From assembly GCA_934373375.1 (NCBI GenBank), contig CAKROP010000069.1, positions 1 through 8,501 of the forward strand: a DNA stretch of 8,501 nt. The letters are read 5' to 3'. The notes under the pieces were generated by a model. The model ran no database searches. It was given only the letters and a program-made list of their open reading frames with translations, and was not told the origin of the DNA. Positions 1 to 6,421 of this stretch are shown piece after piece. Positions within the stretch are counted from its first letter, which is position 1; each line of letters starts with the position of its first letter. The stretch comes from an uncultured Anaerosacchariphilus sp. Its GTDB lineage: Bacteria; Bacillota; Clostridia; Lachnospirales; Lachnospiraceae. The position numbers and the translations under genes are program-made.

Positions 1-529
1 CGCCGACACTGCGTGCGGCTGACAAGACGCTCTCCAGTGCTTCTGTGTGGTTTGCGTGGATTGCGATGATATCCACATCCTCGGCTACCAGCTCGTTGAC
101 TGCCAGCATCTGGTACTCTATCGGATCTACGTCGCAGAGGGCAAAGGTACGATACTCCAGCCCGCGAGCCTCGTCTGCTTCTGCGGCGGATACATCCGGC
201 ATCTTTACCCGAAGTTCTGCGCCAAGACGGTCTGCCAGCTCCTGAAAGACTGCCTCCACGTTTTCATTCTCCGGATCGTCCCGGCTGGTCAATATCAGAC
301 CGATACGTGAAATCTGTTCTCCGGCATCTGGATTTTCCTGTTCTATCGCTTCGGATTTCTTCTCTGAGGCTTCTGCCTCTGCCACTTTTTCCTGCCCACA
401 GCCGCTAAGCAGTCCACACAGCAATATCCCCAACAATGCGCATGCCAGCAGCATTCCCTGTTTTCTGATGCTGCGCCCGGTTCCGCGTTCCGGATGCTCT
501 GTCTGTTCTCGTTTCTTGTTCTTCCACAT
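1..529 (-). CDS. Lipoprotein, periplasmic-binding-protein type (3' end outside window)
   Basis: This is the N-terminal 176 residues of a secreted lipoprotein; the rest lies beyond the left edge. The ATG at 529 follows a GAAGGA site that overlaps the end of the methyltransferase gene. The protein starts with a basic stretch (about residues 3-24), then a hydrophobic segment (26-41) and a lipobox LSGC with the lipidated Cys at 44. A Glu/Ala/Lys-rich linker follows (46-72). From residue 74 the pattern is that of a type I periplasmic binding protein: a first beta strand (ISRIGLIL), and around 151-176 the 'VDIIAIHANHTEAL...A' region, which resembles the strand-helix of sugar-binding proteins where a residue contacts the ligand. 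The likely role is ligand capture for an ABC transporter or a sensor at the outer face of the membrane. The ligand cannot be told. No permease or ATPase gene is visible in the window. It is probably cotranscribed with the upstream methyltransferase, 8 bases away. Confidence 0.8.
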   Translation of the reverse strand, partial: MWKNKKREQTEHPERGTGRSIRKQGMLLACALLGILLCGLLSGCGQEKVAEAEASEKKSEAIEQENPDAGEQISRIGLILTSRDDPENENVEAVFQELADRLGAELRVKMPDVSAAEADEARGLEYRTFALCDVDPIEYQMLAVNELVAEDVDIIAIHANHTEALESVLSAARSVG

Positions 530-537
530 TTTTCCAG

Positions 538-2025
538 TTATCCTTCATAGCGGACTGCCAGATACCAGGTGTCCTCTTTCTCGCTGATCCGCCACTCTTT
601 TTCAAGCTTAAGCCCTTTGTTCTCCCGTATCCAGCGCTTTGCGTAGCCCCGGTCATGGGCATATACAAAAATCATGGAGCCGGGCTTCAGCAGTGCTTCT
701 GCCCGCTCGAACAGGGCGCGGTAGAGGCAGTCCACATCGTGGGCAGTGCGGTTTTTGCCCTCGCCGGGCATGTCGGTGATGATTTCATCGAATTTATATT
801 CGTGGCTGAAGTCCCGCATGTCTTTGTTGATGAAATGGGCCGGGATGCCTGCTGTGGCGGCGTTTTCCCGGGCGGCTTTTATGGCCGGACCAAAGACGTC
901 GGTGCCATAGAGGGTGTCGGCGTGTACTGCGTAGTTCCGCTCAAAGAGCAGGGTACCCACACCGCAGAAGGGATCCAGTACCCGGGCATTTTCTTTCATA
1001 TAAGGTTTTGCCAGCTCTGCCAGCACGGCAGCCAGGGCAGGCTGCATGGAGGCTGCCACGCTGTGTTTCCGGTAGGCGAAGCGGCGATCCGGCAGACCGG
1101 AGAATTTAAGTAAGGGCAGGAATCCGCCGGATTTTTTTTCGTTAAGGCGAAGCTCTACCTCATAATCTGACGTATCATTAAGCATAGTGCCGCCGGTCTC
1201 CAGCATCAGGCCGTCTGCCAGCTTTTTGGTAAAGCGGCTGCGCTCCTCCAGGTTCATTTTGCTGCGGCATTCGATCCGGAACTGCCAGGGCGCGCCGCCC
1301 TCGTAGTATCGCTTCAGGACTTCCCGCAGATTGGATTCTGCCAGCTCTTTGGCGGCGTTTTCCCTGGATACCTCATCAATATCCAGGCAGAACAGCAGCT
1401 CCCGCCAGGTTCGGATGGACAGAAGTTCCCTGAGATCCCCGCCTTTTACCCGCATGCCGGATCCCATCATGGTGACTTCACCGCAGGTGATCTGACGGGC
1501 TGTCAGATCCCGGTAGTCTTTCCAAGTGGTCAGGATCACATCTGACAGTTCGTTTTTGCCTGTAAACCGACGTTTCTTCGCAATCTCATATTCGGAAATC
1601 AGGCCGTTCAGGGCTTCCAGCTCTTCGCGAAGATGCTTATCGTTTTCTGCAGTCCGCTTTTCTCCCAGCAGAATGCGTCTGCGTTCTTTCAGAAACGGCA
1701 GCTGCTCCTCGCAATCGCAGCCCTGAAGCGCCAGCAGATAGGCGCTCTTTACGAAGCGCTGTTCTTCCTTCTCATAAGCAGCCAGAAGCGCATCCCGGCA
1801 CTCGTCTCTGCCCAGCAGTCCCAGCACAAGAGCCGCATTTTTCCGAATCTTGGGATCCTCGGATTTCAAAAGGGACAGCCAGAATTCCGGCTCCTCCTCG
1901 AATTTCTCATCCAGCCACAGACCTGCTGCCGGTCCTTCTTTCTTATCCCGCAGAAGTCCCCGCATGATGGACAGGCTCTGTCTTACGTCTTCTCCGTTTT
2001 TTATTTTTTCGTATAAATTATACAA
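538..2025 (-). CDS. HEAT-repeat / THUMP-like / SAM-dependent methyltransferase (putative RNA methylase)
   Basis: This 495-residue protein is a probable SAM-dependent RNA methyltransferase of the UPF0020 (TrmN/Trm11/RlmL-like) group. Residues about 46-105 form alpha-helical HEAT-like repeats, with 'DPKIRKNAALVLGLLG' as the clearest unit. A charged helix follows (about 110-155). Residues about 215-315 look THUMP-like ('FRIECRSKMNLEERSRF'), and the next stretch (319-340) matches the linker that precedes the catalytic domain in this group. The Rossmann domain starts at about 345: SAM motif I is DPFCGVGT at 351-358, the acidic residue ending strand 2 is near D376, and motif IV is TDMPGEG at 417-423. 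Motif IV lacks the second Pro and the aromatic residue of the usual (D/N)PP(Y/F) of amino-methylating enzymes, so the exact target is uncertain. The start is TTG, with AGGAAGG 11 bases upstream. No other in-frame start lies between it and an upstream stop, and the next ATG (residue 21) has no good ribosome site. Substrate not known. Confidence 0.82.
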   Translation of the reverse strand: MYNLYEKIKNGEDVRQSLSIMRGLLRDKKEGPAAGLWLDEKFEEEPEFWLSLLKSEDPKIRKNAALVLGLLGRDECRDALLAAYEKEEQRFVKSAYLLALQGCDCEEQLPFLKERRRILLGEKRTAENDKHLREELEALNGLISEYEIAKKRRFTGKNELSDVILTTWKDYRDLTARQITCGEVTMMGSGMRVKGGDLRELLSIRTWRELLFCLDIDEVSRENAAKELAESNLREVLKRYYEGGAPWQFRIECRSKMNLEERSRFTKKLADGLMLETGGTMLNDTSDYEVELRLNEKKSGGFLPLLKFSGLPDRRFAYRKHSVAASMQPALAAVLAELAKPYMKENARVLDPFCGVGTLLFERNYAVHADTLYGTDVFGPAIKAARENAATAGIPAHFINKDMRDFSHEYKFDEIITDMPGEGKNRTAHDVDCLYRALFERAEALLKPGSMIFVYAHDRGYAKRWIRENKGLKLEKEWRISEKEDTWYLAVRYEG

Positions 2026-2036
2026 GATGTTCGTTT

Positions 2037-2043
2037 CCTTCCT
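2037..2043 (-). promoter_or_regulatory. Ribosome binding site deciding the TTG start of the methyltransferase
   Basis: AGGAAGG on the minus strand lies 11 bases before the TTG codon at 2025. It is the only purine-rich anti-16S match near the 5' end of this open frame and supports a TTG start rather than the ATG at residue 21. Confidence 0.6.
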
Positions 2044-2085
2044 GTTTTGTATTTCGCTGTGTATGTTTCCTTCACTTCGGATACC

Positions 2086-2114
2086 ATTCTATCACATTCT
2101 GTCCTGTCTGCCAA
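2086..2114 (-). promoter_or_regulatory. Sigma-A-type promoter of the methyltransferase-lipoprotein unit
   Basis: On the minus strand there is TTGGCA (2114-2109), a 17-base spacer and TAGAAT (2091-2086). Each hexamer matches 5 of 6 consensus bases, and the -10 is preceded by TGA, giving an extended -10. Transcription would start near 2079, leaving a leader of about 54 bases before the TTG start. The -35 begins 5 bases after the acetyltransferase stop codon, so the two downstream genes can be transcribed independently of it. Confidence 0.7.
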
Positions 2115-2119
2115 CGCAT

Positions 2120-2974
2120 TTAGGCACCTGTAAGGTCTGTATTTTCTGGATTTTTATCGGCGGCTAAGGCCTTCCGGTATCGATACATTTTCTGTTCTTT
2201 ACAGAAAAACTCCTGCTCCCGCCTGAATCCAAGTTTTTCCAGTAAATGGCAGGACGCCGTGTTTTCCGCCTCTGCGTAAGCACTGATCTCCGGAAGCTCC
2301 AACACCTCTTTCCCGTAGGCCAGCACCGCCCGGCAGGCCTCCTCCGCATACCCCTGCCTTCGCATACTCCGAGCTGTCAGATATCCCAAATCCATTTCCG
2401 ATAAATCCAGATAATCCGCAATGCCAAAGCCGGCGCGGCCAATGAGACGCCCGCTCTTTTTTTCTGTCACCAGCCACATACCACACTGGTACAGGCCGTA
2501 CATATACTTAATATAAGCCTTCGCTTCTTCCTCTCCCATTTCGTCGTACCCGTTTTCCCGGCACAGGGCATTGAGCGCAGGCAGGTCAGCAAGCGTCATT
2601 TCCCGAATCCGCAGACGTGCTGTTTCCGCGATGGTGACCGGAAGCCCCAGGGCTCTCGTATGTACCTGCTCCAGAAACTCCTGATCAATCTCCTCAAAGC
2701 CCTCCAGCAGAATCCGGCAGCCGGACAGCTTCTGGCCGGACAGCTCCGGATTCAGATAACCGATACAGAAGAAGCCCTGCTCCAGCGCGGCTTTTTCCTC
2801 TGCGTCTGTCTCTACCAGACACAGCAGTTCTTTTGGCTTTCCAAGGCTTCCGGAGGTCTCTGTGAGCGCTTTCCCGCTGCCGCCCGGAACCTTCCTCCAG
2901 GGAAGCCCGGAGGCTGTCAGCGCGGCCTCCAGCGCCTCTGTGTGGGACGCCTGTATAATCAGTCCTTTCAGCAT
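2120..2974 (-). CDS. GNAT family N-acetyltransferase with an N-terminal extra domain
   Basis: This 284-residue protein carries a GNAT acetyltransferase domain (about 118-268) of the RimJ-like Acetyltransf_3 type. It begins with the typical 'ETARLRIREMTLADLPAL' strand-helix. The acetyl-CoA pyrophosphate loop is RRQGYA at 205-210, and the C-terminal 'AENTASCHLLEKLGF' motif is at 235-249. These enzymes transfer acetyl from acetyl-CoA to an amine of a protein N terminus, antibiotic or metabolite; the acceptor cannot be told here. The first 115 residues or so are extra. They contain alternating strands and helices ('CLVETDAEEKAALEQGF', 52-68) that resemble the second half of a HAD-like Rossmann fold without its catalytic Asp motif, which is an inference. 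The ATG at 2974 has AAAGGAG 10 bases upstream. The gene is divergent from the cyclophilin gene. No terminator is evident after it. Confidence 0.82.
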   Translation of the reverse strand: MLKGLIIQASHTEALEAALTASGLPWRKVPGGSGKALTETSGSLGKPKELLCLVETDAEEKAALEQGFFCIGYLNPELSGQKLSGCRILLEGFEEIDQEFLEQVHTRALGLPVTIAETARLRIREMTLADLPALNALCRENGYDEMGEEEAKAYIKYMYGLYQCGMWLVTEKKSGRLIGRAGFGIADYLDLSEMDLGYLTARSMRRQGYAEEACRAVLAYGKEVLELPEISAYAEAENTASCHLLEKLGFRREQEFFCKEQKMYRYRKALAADKNPENTDLTGA

Positions 2975-2988
2975 TTTCGAAAAACTCC

Positions 2989-3017
2989 TTTACGTTCTCC
3001 CTGTTTTCGGCTAAAAT
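2989..3017 (+). promoter_or_regulatory. Candidate promoter of the cyclophilin gene
   Basis: TTTACG (2989-2994), a 17-base spacer and TAAAAT (3012-3017) match the sigma-A consensus at 4 and 5 of 6 bases. Transcription would start near 3024, about 35 bases before the ATG. The -35 overlaps, on the other strand, the ribosome site of the divergent acetyltransferase gene. Confidence 0.5.
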
Positions 3018-3045
3018 AATAGATAAATACGGATATTAACAAAAT

Positions 3046-3051
3046 GGAGGA
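3046..3051 (+). promoter_or_regulatory. Ribosome binding site fixing the cyclophilin start
   Basis: GGAGGA lies 7 bases before the ATG at 3059. It overlaps the in-frame ATG at 3044, which therefore lies inside the ribosome site and is not the start. The shorter product beginning MAQNPVV is preferred. Confidence 0.85.
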
Positions 3052-3058
3052 ATACATT

Positions 3059-3580
3059 ATGGCACAGAATCCGGTAGTTACCATTGAAATGGAAAATGGC
3101 GATATCATCAAAGCGGAGCTTTATCCGGAAATCGCCCCCAACACAGTCAACAATTTCATCAGCCTCGTGAAGAAGGGTTTCTATAACGGACTGAATTTCC
3201 ACCGCGTTATCAACGGCTTCATGATTCAGGGCGGCTGCCCCCAGGGCACCGGAACCGGCGGACCGGGCTACTCCATCAAGGGAGAGTTCTCCCAGAACGG
3301 CGTCCAGAACGATCTGGCTCACACGCCGGGCGTCCTGTCCATGGCCAGAGCCATGCATCCGGACTCCGCAGGCTCCCAGTTCTTCATCATGCATAAGACC
3401 AGTCCCCATCTGGACGGCGCTTACGCGGCTTTCGGAAAAGTCATCGAGGGACTTGATGTGGTAGACAGGATCGCCACCACACGCACCGATTTCCGCGATC
3501 GTCCCATGAAACCGCAGGTCATGAAGACTGTGACTGTCGATACCTTCGGCGTGGATTATCCGGAGCCGGAAAAACTGTAA
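3059..3580 (+). CDS. Peptidyl-prolyl cis-trans isomerase, cyclophilin type
   Basis: A single-domain 173-residue cyclophilin that speeds cis-trans isomerisation of Xaa-Pro bonds during protein folding. There is no signal peptide or lipobox, so it should act in the cytoplasm. The fold signature runs through the protein: FHRVI at 47-51, with the catalytic Arg at 49; GFMIQGG at 53-59; SMARA at 94-98; SAGSQFFI at 103-110; and HLDGAYAAFGKV at 117-128. A His stands where human CypA has its cyclosporin-binding Trp, as in many bacterial cyclophilins, so low cyclosporin sensitivity would be expected. A Tyr replaces the active-site His126 of CypA. The C-terminal tail (about 160-173) is short. It is a single-gene unit with a candidate promoter upstream and an intrinsic terminator 10 bases after the stop. 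Confidence 0.95.
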   Translation: MAQNPVVTIEMENGDIIKAELYPEIAPNTVNNFISLVKKGFYNGLNFHRVINGFMIQGGCPQGTGTGGPGYSIKGEFSQNGVQNDLAHTPGVLSMARAMHPDSAGSQFFIMHKTSPHLDGAYAAFGKVIEGLDVVDRIATTRTDFRDRPMKPQVMKTVTVDTFGVDYPEPEKL

Positions 3581-3590
3581 GTCTTATCAC

Positions 3591-3635
3591 ACAGGACGGA
3601 GAAGTCTATGCGCGCTTCCCCGTCCTGTTCTTTTT
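3591..3635 (+). terminator. Intrinsic terminator of the cyclophilin gene
   Basis: ACAGGACGG (3591-3599) pairs perfectly with CCGTCCTGT (3620-3628). GAAG/CTTC extends the stem inward after one A-C mismatch, and the loop is 10 bases. TTCTTTTT follows directly. It sits between two convergent genes. Read on the minus strand the same stem has no T-run, so it is a poor terminator for the facing rarA gene. Confidence 0.88.
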
Positions 3636-3650
3636 CCGGCATAAAGCGGT

Positions 3651-4970
3651 CTATGCCTCACCCTTTATTTTCTTAAAATGCTCTTTGAGCTGTCTCTCAT
3701 ATCCGTTATCTGACAGCTCATAAAACTTCTCTCCCAGCACCTCGTCAGGCAGATACTGCTGCTCTACATAATGATTCGGGTAATCATGGGCGTACTTATA
3801 CCCTGTACCATGACCCAGCTTGCCCGCGCCCGGATAATGGGCGTCCTGCAGATGGGGCGGCACGCTGGTGCGCTTTGTCTTCACCGACTCCATGGCCGCA
3901 AAGATGGCATTGACTGCGGAATTGCTCTTGGGCGCGCAGGCCACATAGGAAGCCGCCTGGGCCAGGATAATCTGTGCCTCCGGAAAACCGATGCGCTCCA
4001 CGGCCTGAGCCGCTGATACCGCCACGGTTAAAGCCATGGGATCCGCGTTTCCCACATCCTCAGACGCGCAAATCATAATTCTGCGGGCGATAAACCGCTC
4101 ATCCTCCCCCGCGTAAATCATTTTCGCCAGATAATAGACCGCAGCGTCCGGATCGGAGCCGCGCATACTTTTAATAAAAGCGGAAATGGTATCGTAGTGA
4201 TTGTCGCCGGTCTTGTCGTAGCGCACCGTCCGCTTCTGGATGCACTCGGACATCACCTCCAGCGTCAGGTGAATCCGCCCGTCCCCGGAGGGCTCCGTGG
4301 TCAGCACGCCAAGCTCGATGGCGTTCAGGGCCGACCGGGCGTCGCCGCCTGCGATATCCGCCAGAAAATCCGCCGCTTCGTCGGTGATCTCCGCCTGATA
4401 CGCGCCCATGCCCCGCTCCTTATCCGTCAGAGCCCGGTGAATCAGTTCCAGAATATCTGATTTTTCCAGTGCTTTCAATTCAAAAATCACAGAACGGGAC
4501 AGTAAAGCTCCATTTACTTCGAAATAGGGATTCTCGGTGGTGGCTCCTATGAGAATCACCGTACCGTCTTCCACGAAGGGCAGAAGATAATCCTGCTGCC
4601 CCTTATTGAACCGGTGAATCTCGTCCACGAACAGGATGGTCTTACGGCCATACATCCCCAGGTTATCCTTGGCCCGGTTTACCACAGCCTCCATATCCTT
4701 CTTTCCGGCCACCGTGGCGTTCAGCTGGGTAAAATCCGCCTTTGTCGTATTGGCGATGACCCGGGCAATGGTGGTCTTGCCGGTGCCGGGCGGTCCGTAA
4801 AAGATCAATGAGCTTAATTTATCGGCCCGGATGGCGCGGTAAAGCAGCTTGTCCTTTCCTAAGATATACTTCTGCCCTACAATCTCGTCCAGGGTCCGGG
4901 GACGCAGCCGGGACGCCAGCGGCGCCTCCTGCTTCTGTGTATTTTCCCGCATATAATCAAATAAATCCAT
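3651..4970 (-). CDS. rarA: Replication-associated recombination protein A (RarA/MgsA), AAA+ ATPase
   Basis: A full-length (439 residues) RarA/MgsA, the bacterial relative of eukaryotic WRNIP1/Mgs1. It is an ATPase that acts at stalled or collapsed replication forks and interacts with SSB. The N terminus (MDLFDYMREN) is typical of Gram-positive RarA. The AAA+ core shows Walker A GPPGTGKTT at 59-67, Walker B ILFVDEIHRF at 112-121, sensor 1 GATTENP at 142-148, an arginine-finger region LLSR at 156-159 and sensor 2 GGDARSALNAIE at 208-219. The C-terminal tetramerisation region is intact, with 'GDNHYDTISAFIKSMRGSDPDAA' style residues at 255-277 and the PPHLQDAHYPG segment at 371-381. The ATG at 4970 has AAGGAG 8 bases upstream. 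It is the last gene of a probable three-gene operon, 27 bases after the deacetylase, and converges with the cyclophilin gene. Confidence 0.96.
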   Translation of the reverse strand: MDLFDYMRENTQKQEAPLASRLRPRTLDEIVGQKYILGKDKLLYRAIRADKLSSLIFYGPPGTGKTTIARVIANTTKADFTQLNATVAGKKDMEAVVNRAKDNLGMYGRKTILFVDEIHRFNKGQQDYLLPFVEDGTVILIGATTENPYFEVNGALLSRSVIFELKALEKSDILELIHRALTDKERGMGAYQAEITDEAADFLADIAGGDARSALNAIELGVLTTEPSGDGRIHLTLEVMSECIQKRTVRYDKTGDNHYDTISAFIKSMRGSDPDAAVYYLAKMIYAGEDERFIARRIMICASEDVGNADPMALTVAVSAAQAVERIGFPEAQIILAQAASYVACAPKSNSAVNAIFAAMESVKTKRTSVPPHLQDAHYPGAGKLGHGTGYKYAHDYPNHYVEQQYLPDEVLGEKFYELSDNGYERQLKEHFKKIKGEA

Positions 4971-4997
4971 CTGTATCTCTCCTTGTACCCAGGCGCA

Positions 4998-5729
4998 CTA
5001 CTCCAGAATCAGTTCGTCCGCCGTCACAAATTCGTACCCTTTTTCCTGCAGCGCGTCCACAATCCGAAGGGCCGCATCCACGGTGGTCCGGTAAGAATCG
5101 TGCATGAGAATCACATCGTTTTCCTCCACATCGGATAGTACCTCTCGCACAATCTGGTCGGCATTTTTCACCTTCCAGTCCAGGGTATCCAGGGTCCAGA
5201 ACACCGGAATCATCAGTACCTCACATTCCAGCTCCTTATTCCAGCTTCCGTAGGGCGGACGCACGTATTCCACCTGCTGTCCGGTGATGGCAGTAATGGC
5301 GCTGCTGGTGTCCTGAATCTCCGCGCAGGCCTCTTTTAAGGGCAGACTATTCACATCCACATGGTAAAAGGTATGATTGCCGATGAGATGCCCTTCCTCA
5401 TGCATGCGCCGGATGATATCCTCCCGGCCCTCGATATTCTCGCCCAGCAGAAAAAAGGTGGCTTTTACACCGCGATCCGCAAGACCGTCCAGCAGCAAAT
5501 CCGTATAATAAGGATGGGGCCCGTCGTCAAAGGTCAGGGCAAGCCGTTTTGTTTCCCGGCCCGCCGGATCCGCTTCTGCGCTTCCGACCGCGTCCGATCC
5601 GGTCCAGATCTGCTGTCCGGCCTCCTGATTTTTACGCCAGAAAAAGGCGCCCAGCACCAGCATAAGCCCCAGAAGCCCCTTCCGGAGTCCCCGCTTCCAT
5701 TCCGGATTTCTCCTGCTTCTTCTATTCAC
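4998..5729 (-). CDS. Membrane-anchored polysaccharide deacetylase (NodB domain, CE4)
   Basis: A 243-residue carbohydrate esterase family 4 enzyme, predicted to remove acetyl groups from N-acetylated sugars of peptidoglycan or another extracellular glycan using a divalent metal. A basic N terminus and one hydrophobic segment (about 16-30), with no clear signal-peptidase site or lipobox, suggest an anchor with the catalytic domain outside. All five CE4 motifs are present: TFDDG at 66-70 (catalytic base D68, metal ligand D69); metal ligands H119 and H123 in HTFYH; RPPYG at 157-161; DTLDW at 181-185; and LMH at 208-210 with the catalytic His 210. The start is GTG, with GGGAG 7 bases upstream. It is smaller than secreted PgdA-type enzymes and similar in size to sporulation-type deacetylases (PdaA/PdaB-like). 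The substrate is not settled by sequence. It lies 75 bases after a membrane-protein gene and 27 bases before rarA. Confidence 0.93.
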   Translation of the reverse strand: MNRRSRRNPEWKRGLRKGLLGLMLVLGAFFWRKNQEAGQQIWTGSDAVGSAEADPAGRETKRLALTFDDGPHPYYTDLLLDGLADRGVKATFFLLGENIEGREDIIRRMHEEGHLIGNHTFYHVDVNSLPLKEACAEIQDTSSAITAITGQQVEYVRPPYGSWNKELECEVLMIPVFWTLDTLDWKVKNADQIVREVLSDVEENDVILMHDSYRTTVDAALRIVDALQEKGYEFVTADELILE

Positions 5730-5804
5730 GGCCGCTCTCCCGGTTTGCTTTTACTGTAATATATGCCGGAGGCTCAGGCATAGAATCCTCCTCCGCCGCT
5801 TTTC

Positions 5805-6299
5805 TTATTTCTCTTTGTCGGACAGTTCTTCCGGATCTGTCTCCTCTTCGTCAGACGCTTCTGCCTGCTCCTTCAGGATCTTCTCTGTAATTCCTTCAAA
5901 TTCCGGACGCAGCTTCCGCTTCATCTGATTTGCCAGGAAATAAACCAGTACCGGAATCAGGAGGTTATTTCCTGCCTCAGAACCCATCCCCACAATCCAG
6001 TACAGCAAAGCTCCCGCGCCAACAACGTCCAGCCCCAGTATTTTCAGATACGCAGTCTTTCTCATATGGGTCATATCCTTCAAAAGACCGGTCAGCCAGG
6101 GCTCCACCACGTCGGAAAGCGCCAGATAGCCAATTACAAAGATACCCAGCAGTGCCTCAAAAATCCGCATATTGATATTATTCGTAACCAGGGCATACGC
6201 CACATAACCGAGCACGATTACGGTCATTCCGATGATAATCCCTGTAGTCAGCCTCTGCGCCGCTTTTTTCTTTGCTTTCATCTCTTCTGTATTTTCCAT
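5805..6299 (-). CDS. Four-helix integral membrane protein of unknown function
   Basis: I do not recognise this 164-residue protein. It has a short basic N terminus (residues 8-16 rich in Lys), then four hydrophobic segments at about 19-38, 46-65, 87-104 and 110-125. The middle loop (66-86) carries charged residues and a 'DMTHMRKTAYLKILGLD' stretch. The cytoplasmic-looking C-terminal tail (126-164) is highly charged, basic first (KRKLRPE) and then acidic, rich in Glu and Asp, ending EELSDKEK. There are no catalytic motifs. The ATG at 6299 is preceded by a purine-rich site (AAGGAGAAGGGG). It is the first gene of a probable operon with the deacetylase and rarA, and has a candidate promoter at 6336-6364. 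Its operon position suggests an envelope role, but this is only contextual. Confidence 0.82.
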   Translation of the reverse strand: MENTEEMKAKKKAAQRLTTGIIIGMTVIVLGYVAYALVTNNINMRIFEALLGIFVIGYLALSDVVEPWLTGLLKDMTHMRKTAYLKILGLDVVGAGALLYWIVGMGSEAGNNLLIPVLVYFLANQMKRKLRPEFEGITEKILKEQAEASDEEETDPEELSDKEK

Positions 6300-6335
6300 A
6301 TTTCCCCTTCTCCTTTTGCAAGCTCTCTGGCTCTC

Positions 6336-6364
6336 AGTGTACCAGAAAAAAATAATCCTTGCAA
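6336..6364 (-). promoter_or_regulatory. Candidate promoter of the membrane protein-deacetylase-rarA operon
   Basis: On the minus strand there is TTGCAA (6364-6359), 17 bases, then TACACT (6341-6336), with TGG just before the -10 (an extended -10 element). Each hexamer matches 4 of 6 consensus bases. Transcription would start near 6329, giving a leader of about 30 bases. The -35 is shared with the divergent promoter of the DUF4250 gene. Confidence 0.5.
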
Positions 6365-6387
6365 GTTCCGGGAGAATGTCTTACAGT
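6359..6387 (+). promoter_or_regulatory. Candidate promoter of the DUF4250 gene
   Basis: TTGCAA (6359-6364), a 17-base spacer and TACAGT (6382-6387) match the consensus at 4 of 6 bases each. Transcription would start near 6394, about 28 bases before the ATG. TTGCAA is its own reverse complement and serves equally as the -35 of the minus-strand operon. Confidence 0.45.
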
Positions 6388-6421
6388 TATCCTAATCTTT
6401 TTTGTCAGGAGGTAATTTCCC

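Noticed and set aside
405..668. 87-codon minus-strand frame across the methyltransferase-lipoprotein junction
   Set aside because: It overlaps two better-supported frames, has an unstructured composition and lacks any motif. The lipoprotein frame, with its lipobox, explains the region.
3016..3042. Possible minus-strand promoter TTGTTA-15-TATTAT for the acetyltransferase
   Set aside because: The 15-base spacer is too short for a confident call, although some promoter must lie in this divergent gap.
3044..3058. Upstream in-frame ATG adding MEEYI to the cyclophilin
   Set aside because: This ATG overlaps the GGAGGA ribosome site of the ATG at 3059 and has no site of its own.
3638..3657. GGCATA/TATGCC inverted repeat overlapping the rarA stop codon
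   Set aside because: On the minus strand it is followed by GGAAAAAG, not a T-run. The stem is short, so it is not called a terminator for rarA.
5762..5782. TATGCC/GGCATA inverted repeat between the membrane protein and the deacetylase
   Set aside because: The stem is only 6 bp with a 9-base loop and no T-run on either side, so it does not qualify as a terminator. It may be a weak RNA stem within the operon.
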